A stretch of DNA of 64,000 nucleotides. It comes from Asterias rubens (Eukaryota; Echinodermata; Asteroidea; Forcipulatida; Asteriidae). The notes below the pieces were generated by a model. It had not been told where the DNA came from. It did not search any database and worked only from the letters and a program-made list of their open reading frames with translations. The stretch's first letter is position 1. The number at the start of each line of letters is the position of its first letter. Positions 1-9,772 of this stretch are shown here, piece by piece. The position numbers and the translations under genes were made by a program. The stretch covers positions 31,304,673 through 31,368,672 of the forward strand of contig NC_047062.1 in NCBI RefSeq assembly GCF_902459465.1, given 5' to 3'.

Positions 1-392
1 TGTTGAGATACACTCAGTGAGAAGACTGGTCTTTGACAAAGACTAGCCTTCACAGTTGGTGTATCTCAACATATACATAAAATAACAAACCTGTGAAAAT
101 TTGAGCTCAATCGGTCATCGAACTTGCGAGATATGAATGAAAGAAAAAAACACCCTTGTCCCACGAAGTTGTGTGCGTTTAGATGGTTGATTTCGAGACC
201 TCAAGTTCTAAATCTGAGGTCTCAAAATCAAATTCGTGGAAAATTACTTCTTTCTCGGACACTATGGCACTTCAGAGGGTGCCGTTTCTCACAATGTTTT
301 ATACCATCAACCTCTCCCTATTACTTGTCACCAAGAAAGGTTTTATGCTAACAATTATGTTGAGTAATTACCAATAGTGTCCACTGCCTTTA
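1..392 (-). mobile_element. MITE, TTAA-type family 'M1', reverse copy
   Basis: Near-complete member of the commonest repeat in the window. In reverse orientation it ends in ATTACCAATAGTGTCCACTG followed by CCTTTAA, the complement of the family start TTAAAGGCAGTGGACACTA. Inside is a short hairpin in which GAGACCTCAAGTTCTAAATC is followed by its complement. It encodes no transposase. Short frames of 60-75 codons recur in every copy only because the copies share sequence. The TTAA at the ends suggests a Kolobok- or piggyBac-type mobiliser, which is inference. Confidence 0.8.
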
Positions 393-612
393 AAGACCAG
401 CATTCTCACTTGGTGTATCCCAACATTTGCATACAATAACAAACCTGTGAAAATTTGGGCTCAGTTGGTCTTCGAAGTTACAAGAAAATAATGAAAGAAA
501 AAACACTCTTGTTGCACAACTTTGTGTGCTTTCAGTTGCATAACCTCTTTCTCAAAAACTACGTTACTTCAGAGGAAAACTATGGGAAAACAGTTGAGGA
601 GATGTTTTCTCT
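393..612 (-). mobile_element. MITE M1, 3'-truncated reverse copy
   Basis: Begins with AAAGACCAGCATTCTCACTT and the block around ACAAACCTGTGAAAATTTGG. It then follows the family to TTTCTCAAAAACTACGTTAC and breaks off. It lies directly against the preceding copy, so the two are nested or tandem insertions. Confidence 0.65.
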
Positions 613-639
613 GCAACCTTACTAGTTTGTACGGTACTT

Positions 640-905
640 GTAGTTTAGCACTTGGATAAGCATAGCCTGAACATCTGACGCCACACTTCGTGGCTCGCAA
701 ATAACACCAGAGACCGGCATCAAAAACTGGCGTGTGTTTTGACTTTTGTACTCATTAATTTCACATAGAGATACGCAGTCAAATTCCATTGCGGACTTGA
801 CAGTAGTGTACTGTTTGGGCATAATGGGTGCACGTTTATCCAATATCATTGTATCCAATGGAATCACTGGATCTAGCGGCATGGACCTGAAAGACAGACC
901 CCCAG
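640..905. repeat. dispersed repeat, copy 1 of 2
   Basis: Shares about 240 bp with 5,748-6,000. Common blocks include AATAACACCAGAGA, GATACGCAGTCAAATT and ATCACTGGATCTAGCGGCA. An 86-codon reverse frame spans it but is not kept in the second copy, so it is probably not coding. The family is unrecognised. Confidence 0.6.
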
Positions 906-947
906 TCTAGGATAGGCATCACAACCAGCCCTCAACCCACAACCCGC

Positions 948-1298
948 ATAATAATAATAATAATAACCCGTTTTTATATATCGCTTCTCACACCCGGAGG
1001 GCGTCCCAAAGCGCTTCACATTATTACCATGGTCACTGGGCCTTAAATCACTCCTTAAACCATCTCAGCTCCCTGGTGGGGAGTATGCAGCCTGTGCAAC
1101 ATCAATATGCGCTACTCGGTTAAATCAATCACAAGAACCATCTCTGCCCTCATAGGTCCCCATTTACCCCTGGGTGGAGAGAAGCAATTATAGTTAAGTG
1201 TCTTGCTCAGGGACACAAGTGTCACGACCGGGATTCGAACCCACACTCTGCTGAACAGAAGCATCAGAGCTCTTATCCGCTCGGCCATGACACCCATA
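948..1298 (-). mobile_element. tRNA-derived SINE, type B, near full length
   Basis: Read on the minus strand it starts with a tRNA-Leu-like head: A box TGGCCGAGCGG and B box GGTTCGAATCC. The head sequence continues to GACACTTGTGTCC. A body unlike that of the 3.5-kb SINE follows. The 3' end contains AAGCGATATATAAAAACGGG and runs into a TTATTA tail (947-967 on the plus strand). Intact A and B boxes are what RNA polymerase III needs. A partial body copy lies at 22,870-23,000. Confidence 0.75.
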
Positions 1299-1434
1299 CA
1301 TGTATATCAAAACCCATAACCCACCTCGACAACCCAACAACCTACAGCAACAAAATTCCAAAGTACAACTCACTACCAACACCTCAGAACCCACAACCCT
1401 TCTCTTGCAACTTCGATGAGTAATTGAGTCCAAA

Positions 1435-1526
1435 CATTCACAGACTTGTTATTTTATGCATATGTTGGGATACACCAAGTGAGAAGACGGGTCTTTGACA
1501 ATTACCAATAGTGTCCAGTACCATGG
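1435..1526 (+). mobile_element. MITE M1, 3' fragment
   Basis: Only the last ~90 bp of the family is present, from CACAGACTTGTTATTTTATG to ACAATTACCAATAGTGTCCA. Confidence 0.7.
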
Positions 1527-1559
1527 TTAGTTTTGCGATAGCACCATGTTTAAATAAGG

Positions 1560-1720
1560 GAATCAATGTGTGGTGAAGAGGTTTCCAACTAGTGGTTTAA
1601 TCCCAACGAGGCTTGGTTCTTGATAATTTTACCGAGACGAAGTCGAGGTAAATTATAGAGAACCAGGCCTCGGCGGGTTTAAACCACTAGTTGAAAACCT
1701 ATTCAACACACTTTGATTCC
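1560..1720. mobile_element. foldback (hairpin) MITE
   Basis: Two ~75-bp arms form an imperfect palindrome. GAATCAATGTGTGG on the left pairs with the complement of CACACTTTGATTCC on the right, and CTAGTGGTTTAA pairs with TTAAACCACTAG. There is almost no loop near 1,640. No coding content. Confidence 0.65.
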
Positions 1721-2094
1721 CATTCATACCTTTTCGGTCAAAAACATCATCACTTTTTTGTCAAAAAGTAAAACAAATGCAAAAATTATAATTTTTAAAA
1801 GATTTCTTTCAACACAACACCCCTCTAGCTATGAAATGGTAAAGCCCTCCGCCCCCCTCGGGTAAACAACTCTTTATAAGGGAATGTTGTGCGCGTCGCG
1901 CGTATCGCGTGATGTAGCACATCTGTTTCAGCCATTGTTCTCTACCAATAGGAGTGAAGAAACTGCCTTATAAGAACAGGTGCAAGGTCGCGTGTCACGC
2001 CCATGAATTAACACTTTTTACCGGTCATAAACAAAGGTTTATACACACCCACGTGACGCGCTCTCCACCAATAGGAATAGCAAAACTGTCTGAG

Positions 2095-2215
2095 GTATTT
2101 ATGAATCTCTTTTTGAGTAGAGTTGGTTCTGAGAAGAACCGTTGGTTGACAACTCAACGATTGTCAACCACCAGTTCTTTTCAAAACTACTACTCTCAGT
2201 GAGATTTACACAAGC
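2095..2215 (+). mobile_element. retroelement-end relic (GAACCGTTGG type)
   Basis: Contains GTTGGTTCTGAGAAGAACCG followed by TTGGTTGACAACTC. Similar tracts occur at 47,465-47,600 (+) and 33,125-33,350 (-). In those two the motif is followed by a tract containing GATCAGTATGCTC. The recurring arrangement looks like the conserved 3' end of a retroelement. The family is not identified. Confidence 0.35.
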
Positions 2216-2349
2216 CTCCCCTCATGGAATAAAAATTGTGATGCGATCTAAACCCATCACAAGGTGATGAAAGTATTCATTTCTGAGTTAATTTATATAC
2301 ATGAAATTTAAGGGGACACTCCACTCTTTTCGTATCTACCTCTACCTCC

Positions 2350-2494
2350 ATGGTAGGACCAAGGGTGGATTTCACAAAGAGTTAAGACTTGTCTTATCTC
2401 GAGTTAGGACGAGTTACTCGTCAGTTTGTAATATCTTCTAGGACTATAGTCCTAAGTTAGGAATAGTCCTAACCCTTTGTGAAATTGACCCAGT
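2350..2494. mobile_element. short inverted-repeat MITE
   Basis: Ends are inverted: GGATTTCACAAAGAGTTA on the left and CCTTTGTGAAATTGACCC on the right. Inner palindromic pieces include GGACTATAGTCC. It sits ~100 bp upstream of a CCDC174 splice acceptor. The motif 'gatttcacaaa' also occurs near 19,360 and 61,185. Confidence 0.55.
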
Positions 2495-2603
2495 TGGCCT
2501 TGGTTTGAGAAATCAAGCTTTAAAGTTCCAAATGCACATTGATACAGATGTTTTTCAAGAATACAGTTGGAATATCGTTTTGTGCAATCGTTTCTTTTTT
2601 CAG

Positions 2604-2874
2604 ACGCTTGGTCAGAGAACCAAGAGTGACCAGCTTAAAGCGAAACGCAAAGCGGCCCTCAAGGCCCGACTAGATAAAGTGAAGCAGCGTAACCGAGCCA
2701 AGGGGGAGATAGTTGAGGAGGAGGGCGATAAGGACCATCAGGAGGAGGAGGAAGATGCGAGGATGAAGGAGGAGTCAGAGTCAGCGAGACGAAGACAGAA
2801 GGAGGAGGATGAGAAGAGATTAGCAGAGAGGCTGAGCAAGACGGCGCCGGCGAGACCTTGGGATATTGGAAAAG
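2604..2874 (+). CDS. CCDC174: CCDC174-like protein, penultimate exon
   Basis: Internal exon of a coiled-coil protein of the CCDC174 family, a nuclear protein linked to the exon-junction complex and RNA processing. The acceptor is a pyrimidine run plus CAG at 2,601-2,603; the donor is AAAG|GTAGGG. The peptide opens TLGQRTKSDQLKAKRKAALK, matching the family's [20 protein letters not shown] region. A Lys/Arg- and Glu-rich coiled coil follows, then RPWDIGK, equivalent to the family's REWDRGK. The exon starts in phase 0 and ends with one base (G), which fits the acceptor at 5,411. About 2.5 kb of repeats separate the two exons. Earlier exons must lie left of the window. Identification rests on remembered family sequence. 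Confidence 0.8.
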
Positions 2875-3509
2875 GTAGGGTACCCTTCTTCATCTTCTTG
2901 TTCTTTTTTAGGGCGTTTGTGTCGTTCGCTTGATGCGGAAGGCTCTAGCAAAGTATTAGACTCGAAGTACATTAAAGCCATGTTCCCATTGGACTTTTCC
3001 TTCAGCTGTCACGTGGAAATTTACCGTGACTGGCTTTTGCGTAATTCTACAGTGCGTTCCCACCTAGACTTATATTCCGCAGCGTTTGCAAAGTTTTTTT
3101 ACAGCGTGGTCGCGGTAGGTTTACAGCAAGGAGCTGTTCCCGTTGCTCTTTCTAAGTTACAGTGGCTGTGCGGAAGTCTTCTGCGCCCTCTTTCCGCTTG
3201 TTAGTTTTACATCACAGTTGCGGTAAATTGACAGGGTCAGTTTACTATGCGTCCCCTTGGATTGTATTGTCATTCTACAGAGAAGTTGCGGTACTTAAAC
3301 CAAAATTAGTCCATTTGGGAACACGTTTTTGTAAACATACATCAATTTTTCGCTATCTTTGTGAGGACTTTCCTTTGTCCCTCTAACTAAACACTCTCCA
3401 TAAGAGCATGAGAAAATGTGAGGATGTAAAAATACAAAGGAGTCCAGTGCGAGGACAGCATTGCTTGTTTTGAGTTCCTTTGTTCTACTGTCCCCTCTCT
3501 TCCGATGAA

Positions 3510-3925
3510 ACCATGTCATCGAATTCAATGAATTCAAACTCTGGTGTTTCTGATCAGCAGAGTGTGGGTTCGAATCCCCAGCCGTGACACTTGTGTCCTT
3601 AAGCAAGACACTTACCCATTGCTTCGTCCTTCGGATGGGACGTAAAGCCGTTGGTCCCATGTGTTGTGTAACGCATGTAAAAGAACCTAGTGCACTTATC
3701 GAAAAGAGAAGGGGTTCGCCCCGATGTTCCTGGCTGTGGTTGCTTAATGCGCCGTAGCACCTTGTAAACCCTTATAAGGTGCTAACTAATTGGGTCTCAA
3801 CATTCATCACTGCAATAGCCTATCTTTCTGAAAGTTTGTATATACTCAGCGCCTTGAGTACCTCGTTAGGTAGATACGTGCGCTATATAAGACTTCGATA
3901 TTATTATTATTACTATTATGTATTG
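3510..3925 (+). mobile_element. tRNA-derived SINE, type A, full length
   Basis: The tRNA-Leu-like head is degenerate in the A box, but the B box GGTTCGAATCC is intact. The body contains CTTCGTCCTTCGGATGGGAC and GTAGCACCTTGTAAACCC. The 3' end is GTGCGCTATATAAGACTTCG followed by a (TATT/ATT)n tail. Copies lie at 36,890-37,310 (+) and 22,527-22,768 (-). This copy sits in the intron between the two CCDC174 exons. Confidence 0.85.
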
Positions 3926-4673
3926 TATGTTGATAAACCTTGTAAACATGGTAAAAGAAGAACATGCACTAAACCTTGTGGAGAGTTAGGATTTCAGAGT
4001 CTTGTTGTGATTAAAGGGGCTGTTTCATGATCAAAGCAGATCTGTGGCTGTACATAGTATCATGAACTCTCACCTGCATGTTTGCGTGTACTCGCCTTAG
4101 ATATGATACACAGGGCACATGTGTGACCTGTCACAACAAAATGAGCTAAAAGTCGGAATTTAAAATAAATTAGCTATTCACATTTCTGAATTCTGCAGAT
4201 TAATAGCTTTCCAATGGTATACAATACTTGGGGTAACAATAATCCTCCAAGTCGACAGAGCTTGTGGAAACAAGAGAGTTCTCACTTATCTAATGAGAAA
4301 GATTTGACTTTGACCGTCTGTAATGGGAAATGGCACAATGCGACTTATAGCTCATTTCGTTGTGACAGGTCACATATATGTACAGTAATTCATGAATCCG
4401 TTTAAAGCTACAGGCCTGTTGAGTATAACACAGCCCCTTGGAACCTAACCTTCCTAAAACCTTCTACATCCTCTTTGCTGAAATAAACGGTTCAGAAGGA
4501 CTTTACACCGCAATAACAATATTGTACCAGGGCTGTGTTTTGAGAACGTTGCATGGAGGGACGTCTCGTCTTCTTGGTCACGTTGCATGCTGAACCAAAT
4601 TGTTAGTCCAAATGTAGCACATATCAATGCGCAGTTCAATCTGGTACCGCGTGTGCGCACATGTTTTTGTTTT

Positions 4674-5074
4674 TAAAGGCAGTGGACACTATTGGCAATT
4701 ACTCAAAATAATTACTATCATAAAACCTTACTTGATTACGAGTAATGGGGAGAGGTTGATAGTATAAAACATTGTGAGAAACAGCTCCCTCTGAAGTGAC
4801 GTAGTTTTTGAGAAAGAAGTAATTTTCCGCGAGTTTGATTTCGGGACCTCAGATTTAGAATTTGCGGTCTCGAAATCAAGCATCTGAAAGCACACAACTT
4901 GGTGTGACCATGGTGCGACAAGGGTGTGTTTTCCTCTCATTAATATCTCGCAACTTTGACGATAGATTAAGCTGAAATTTTCACAGGTTTGTTATTTTAT
5001 GCATTATAATGTTGAGATACACCAACTGTGAAGACTAGTCTTTGACAGTTATCAATAGTGTGCAGTGTCTTTAA
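4674..5074 (+). mobile_element. MITE M1, complete copy
   Basis: Runs from TTAAAGGCAGTGGACACTA to GTGTGCAGTGTCTTTAA, with inverted ends flanked by TTTA/TTAA. It is intronic to CCDC174 and in forward orientation. Confidence 0.85.
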
Positions 5075-5411
5075 AATGGCTGCAAATTACTAGTATTGCG
5101 GTAACACCATGTGTGTATCTGCTTGCCGGTTAGAGTTTGTTCTTAGAGAACTGTCTTGCTTAATTCTACTTCCGTGGAGTAGATTGATCGGGAGACTTCT
5201 CAGTTCAATCTGGCACCGTGTGTGCGCACATGTTTTTGTTTTTAGCAAAATGGCTTCATAAGTACTCGCAACACAAATCAGGTATCAGTTGCAATCGCCA
5301 AAACGCACCCCTGATGTCAACTGAAGATATTGAAGACTTTGTTAAACTTTTATTATCAGGTAGCTGTCATTTAAAACTAACAATTTGTTTACAATTCTTA
5401 TTTATAAACAG

Positions 5412-5755
5412 AAGAGTCGCAATGGGACAGGGTGAAGAAGCAAGTACATGAAGAGCGCCCTCAAGAGTTTGCTCCTCCACAGCAGTACAACTGGATGATG
5501 CCATCGATGAGACAAACTCCAAAGAAGAAGAGCAAGTTTGCGTCCACAGAAAGTTGCGACGACACGCTTAACACGTCAAAACAGCCGCAGGAGTTCGCTC
5601 CTCCTAGTAATTCTGCAAAGTGGAACATGAGACAGGGTTTGTCTGCAAGTACTTCGTTAGAGTCCAAGAAATCTAAGGATCAAGGCAGCAGGCTGGGGAA
5701 TCGAACCAAGAACCGCAAAGAACTGGAGAAGATTTCTGCCGTGGAGGTAGCCTGA
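5412..5755 (+). CDS. CCDC174: CCDC174-like protein, last exon
   Basis: The acceptor follows TTTATAAACAG at 5,411. Joined to the previous exon (G|AA) it reads DIGKEESQWDRVKKQVHEE and then RPQEFAPPQQYNW. It is collinear with the human arrangement in which WDRGKE is followed by a DPEFAPPSDY motif. A second QEFAPP motif follows ~45 residues on, a partial internal repeat. The rest is Ser/Lys-rich and ends ISAVEVA, then TGA. The conserved C-terminal LDDMISYYKQ-type motif I expect from vertebrates is not visible. The final codons overlap the start of a dispersed repeat at 5,748, so the terminus may be repeat-derived. Confidence 0.8.
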
Positions 5756-6000
5756 TCGTCTGACGTCATTCTTCAAGGCTCGTGAATAACACCAGAGAGC
5801 GGCCAAAAACCGGCGTGTAGTTGACCTCTGACCTCTGTCGTTTCACATATAGATACGCAGTCAAATTACATTGCAGACTTGAGAGCAGTGACTATTTGGA
5901 CATTATGTCACTGCATGTGCATTGTATCCAATGGGAATCACTGGATCTAGCGGCAGCGACCTGTCTTTATCCTTGCGGATAAAGACAGGGGCCCAGTCTA
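5748..6000. repeat. dispersed repeat, copy 2, overlapping the CCDC174 stop
   Basis: Second copy of the 640-905 repeat. It shares AGCCTGA..TCTGACG at the left and ATCACTGGATCTAGCGGCA at the right. Its left end supplies the last two codons and the TGA of the CCDC174 frame and then forms the presumed 3' UTR. A short hairpin (CTGTCTTTATCC with its complement) lies at 5,965-5,990. Confidence 0.6.
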
Positions 6001-6404
6001 CCATGGAGGGATCGGAGCTAAGGTAGTTAGTGCGGACTCTATAGCACAAGCTTTGTTTTTCTTCCGTAGTAAGGCAAAGAAGTAGGACTCAATAGAGGTC
6101 ACAATTTGACAATATTTGATAAAAGGAAAACACTTGTCGAAAAGTAACACTGAATTTTCAGGTTGTATTATTAAAACCTCAGAAATTTACAAAGGGTTCC
6201 CCCATGGCAGATTCTTTTCCAAAGTGTAAGTCTATGTTTATTGAGGGCAAAAATTGACAAAATCTCAAACATACTTATCAATTTTGGGCTAAAAATTGAA
6301 GGAAAACAAATCACAAGGGGTCATAAGTCCAGTTGTTTTATCAAATTTTAGCCCAAAATTTAAAAAAAACGACAAGGGGTAAAGTCCTGTTGTTTTATCT
6401 TGAT
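6000..6404. other. AT-rich stretch without a recognisable gene
   Basis: No splice-bounded frame or known repeat was seen. It may hold the rest of the CCDC174 3' UTR. It grades into the satellite to the right. Confidence 0.5.
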
Positions 6405-9400
6405 AACTTAGCCTTGTGAACTTTTCGCACGAAAAAACGCACGAGGCTATAGCCTTGTGAACTTTGCGCTCGAAATAAAATCACAAGACTATAGCCTTGT
6501 AAATTTTTCGCTCTAAAAAAATCATAAGGCCTTGTAATCTTTTCGCTCAAAAATAAAATAACAAGGCTATTTATATATAGCCTTGCAAATAAAAGCAGAG
6601 TCTTTCTCGAAGGCTAAATTACTATAATTCGGCCAACTAAAAAAAATAAGTAAAAAAAACATAACGTGGAAGCATGTTGTGATTGTTGTTATTTGTATAT
6701 TATTGTTACGCAATAAACCAGTCGGGCGTGACCGGTGGCTTGGCAGCATCCTGCGGCCTGGCCATGCGGCAGTCCATTGCCCACCAGTCTTCGTCGTTGT
6801 GGTATAATTCTTAGGTCTCGTGTCGACCAGTCCAACGGGACTCTAAAACAATCATAAGGCTATAGCTTTGTTAACTTTTCGCTCGAAAAAAATCATAAGG
6901 CCTTGTGAACTTTTCGCTCTTTAAAAATCACAAGGTTAAAGCCTTGTAACCTTACCCTTGTGAACTTTTTGCTCCCAAAAATCCATAACTTTTCCCTTGT
7001 GAACCTTTCGCTCCAAACGAAATCACCGGGCTATTATTAACCTTGTTAACTTTAACCTTGTTAAATCATAAGGCCTTGTGAACTTTTCGCTTGAAAAAAA
7101 TCATGAGGCTATATATAGCCTTGTGAACTTTTCGCTCGAAAAAAAATCATAAGGCTATATATATATAGCCTTGTGAACCTTTTTGCTTGAAAAAATCCTC
7201 AAGGATTGTGAACGATTGTAGCCTTGTGAACTTTTCGCTTGAAAAAAATCATGAGGCTATATATAGCCTTGTGAACTTTTCACTTGTGAACTTTTCGCTC
7301 TAAAAAAAATCACCAGGCCTTGTAAACTTTTTGCTCTAAAAAAATCATAAGCTATAGCCTTGTGAACCTTTCGCTTTAAAAAAATCATAAGGCCTTGTGA
7401 ACTTTTTGCTCGAAAAACATCATAAGGCCTTGTGAACTTTTCGCTCTAAAAAAATCATAAGGCTATATATATAAGGCTATATATATAGCCTTTAAACTTT
7501 TTTCTCTAAAAAAAATCATAATGCCTTGTGAACTTTTCGCTCTAAAAAAAGTCACAAACTTACCCTTGTGAACTTTTTGCTCCAAAAATCACCAGGCTAT
7601 TATTAACATTGTGAACTTTTCGCTCAAAAAAAAAAATCATAAGGTTATATAATAGCCTTGTAAACTTTTCGCTCGAAAAAAATCATAAGGCCTTATGAAC
7701 TTTTCGCCCGAAAAAAACTTTTCGCTCGACAAAAATCATAAATCTATAGCCTTGTGAACTTTTTGCTCGAAAAACATCATAAGGCCTTGTGAACTCTTCG
7801 CTTGAAAAAAAAATCACCAGGCCTTGTGAGCTTTTCGCTCGAAAAAAATCTTAAGGCCTTGTGAACTTTTTGCTCGAAAAAAAACCATAAGGCTATATAT
7901 ATAGCCTTTAAACTTTTTTCTCTAAAAAAAATCATAATGCCTTGTGAACTTTTCGCTCTAAAAAAAGTCGCAAACTTACCCTTGTGAACTTTTTGCTCCA
8001 AAAATCACCAGGCTATTATTAACATTGTGAACTTTTCGCTCAAAAAAAAAATCATAAGGTTATATATAGCCTTGTAAACTTTTCGCTCGAAAAAAATCAT
8101 AAGGCCTTATGAACTTTTCGCCCGAAAAAAACTTTTCGCTCGACAAAAATCATAAATCTATAGCCTTGTGAACTTTTCGCTTGTGAACTTTTCGCTCTAA
8201 AAAAAATAACCAGGCCTTGTGAGCTTTTCGCTCGAAAAAAATCTTAAGGCCTTGTGAACTTTTTGCTCTAAAAAAATCACAAGGCTAAAGCCTTGTAAAC
8301 TAACCCTTGTGAACTTTTTGCTCAAAAAAATCCATAACTTTTCGCTTGTGAACTTTTTGCTCGAAAAAAATCATAAGAATTGTGAGCGATTGTAGCCTTG
8401 TGAAATTTTCGCTCTAAAAAAATCATAAGGCCTTGTAAACTTTTCGCTTGAAAAAAAATCACAAGGCTTTGTGAACTTTTCGCTTGAAAAAAATCATAAG
8501 GCTATATAGCCCTTTAATATTTTTGCTCTTAAAAAATCATAAGCTATAGCCTTGTGAACTTTTCGCTCTAAAAAATTCATAAGGCCTTGTGAACTTTTCG
8601 CTCTAAAAAATTCATAAGGCCTTGTGAACTTTTTGCGCGAAAATAATCATAAGGCCTAGTGAACTTTTTGCTCGAAAAAATCATGAGTCTTTAAACTTTT
8701 TGCTTTAAAGGCAGTGGACACTATTGGTAATCACTCAAAATAATTATTAGCATAAAACCTTTCTTGGTTGATGGTAAAAAACATTGTGAGAAACGGCTCC
8801 CTATGAAGTGCCATAGTTTTCGAGAAAGAAGTTATTTTCCACGAATTTGATTTTGAGACCTCAAGTTTAGAACTGGAGGTCTCGAAATCAACCATCTAAA
8901 TGCACACAGGACTTCGTGACAAAGGTGTTTTTTTCTTTCATTATTATCTCGCGACTTCGACGACCGATTGAGCTCAAATTTTCACAGGTTTGTTATTTTA
9001 TGCATACGTTGAGACACACCAACTGTGAAGGCTAGTCTTTGACAATTACCAATAGTGTCCAGTGCCTTTAAAAAAATCATAAGGCCTTTTCGCTCCAATG
9101 TGTACTTTTCGCTCGAAAAAAATCATTGTGAACTTTTCGCTCGAAACAAAATCATAAGGCCTTGTGAACTTAGCACTCGACAAAATTCATAAGGCCTTGT
9201 GAACTTTTCGCTCGAAAAAAATCACAAGGTCTTGTGAACTTTTTGCTCGAAAAAAATCGTAAGGCTATATATAGCCTTTTAACTTTTTGCTCAACAAATA
9301 TCATTAGGCCTTGTGAACTTTTCGCTCTAAAAAAATCACAAGGCTTATAGCCTTGTGACAGGCATATAATAGCCTTGTGAATTTTTCGCTTGAAAAAATC

Positions 9401-9770
9401 GCAAGGCAAACTTTTTGTGAACTTTTCACTCGAAAAAAAATCATAGGCTTGTGACTTTTTCGCTCAAAAAAATCACAAGGCTTATACCCTTGTGATTTTT
9501 TAGAGCCAAAAATTTACAAGGCTCGAAAATAGCCTTATGATTTTTTAAGTCTTGTGAACTGTTTGCTCGAAAAACTTGTGAGCTTTTCGCTGTAAAAAAA
9601 AAATCATTAACTTTTCGCTCGAAAAAAAATCAAAAGCCTTGTGAACTTTTTGCTCTAAAAAAAATCACAAGGCTATAATAGCTTTATGAACTTTTCGCTT
9701 CTGAAAAAAAAATCATAAGGCTATTATAGCCTTGTGAACTTTTCGTTCGAACAAAAATCATAAGGCTATA
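6405..9770. repeat. degenerate ~35-40 bp satellite array
   Basis: Dozens of diverged monomers built on AATCATAAGGCCTTGTGAAC followed by TTTTCGCTCGAAAA. Unique sequence interrupts at ~6,590-6,850, and an M1 MITE at 8,704-9,072. There is higher-order structure: 7,487-7,770 is repeated almost unchanged at 7,896-8,170 (offset ~410 bp). Many monomers can pair as short hairpins (AAGGCTATATATAGCCTT). Reverse-strand frames such as 7,777-8,001 are repeat translations, not genes. Confidence 0.85.
8704..9072 (+). mobile_element. MITE M1 inserted in the satellite
   Basis: Complete copy from TTTAAAGGCAGTGGACACTA to CAATAGTGTCCAGTGCCTTT, with satellite on both sides. The MITE therefore inserted after the array formed. 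About 20 bp of its interior, around the sequence after TTCTTGGTTG, is missing. Confidence 0.85.
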
Positions 9771-9772
9771 TT

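Noticed and set aside
124..377. Two overlapping frames at the window start
   Set aside because: Recur as the same shadows in every M1 MITE copy.
1190..1298. tRNA gene
   Set aside because: The head has A and B boxes but is the start of a SINE with body and tail; other copies share the same extension.
6405..9770. CRISPR-like regular ~35-bp repeats
   Set aside because: Repeats are degenerate, lack unique spacers and lie in a eukaryotic satellite with a MITE inserted.
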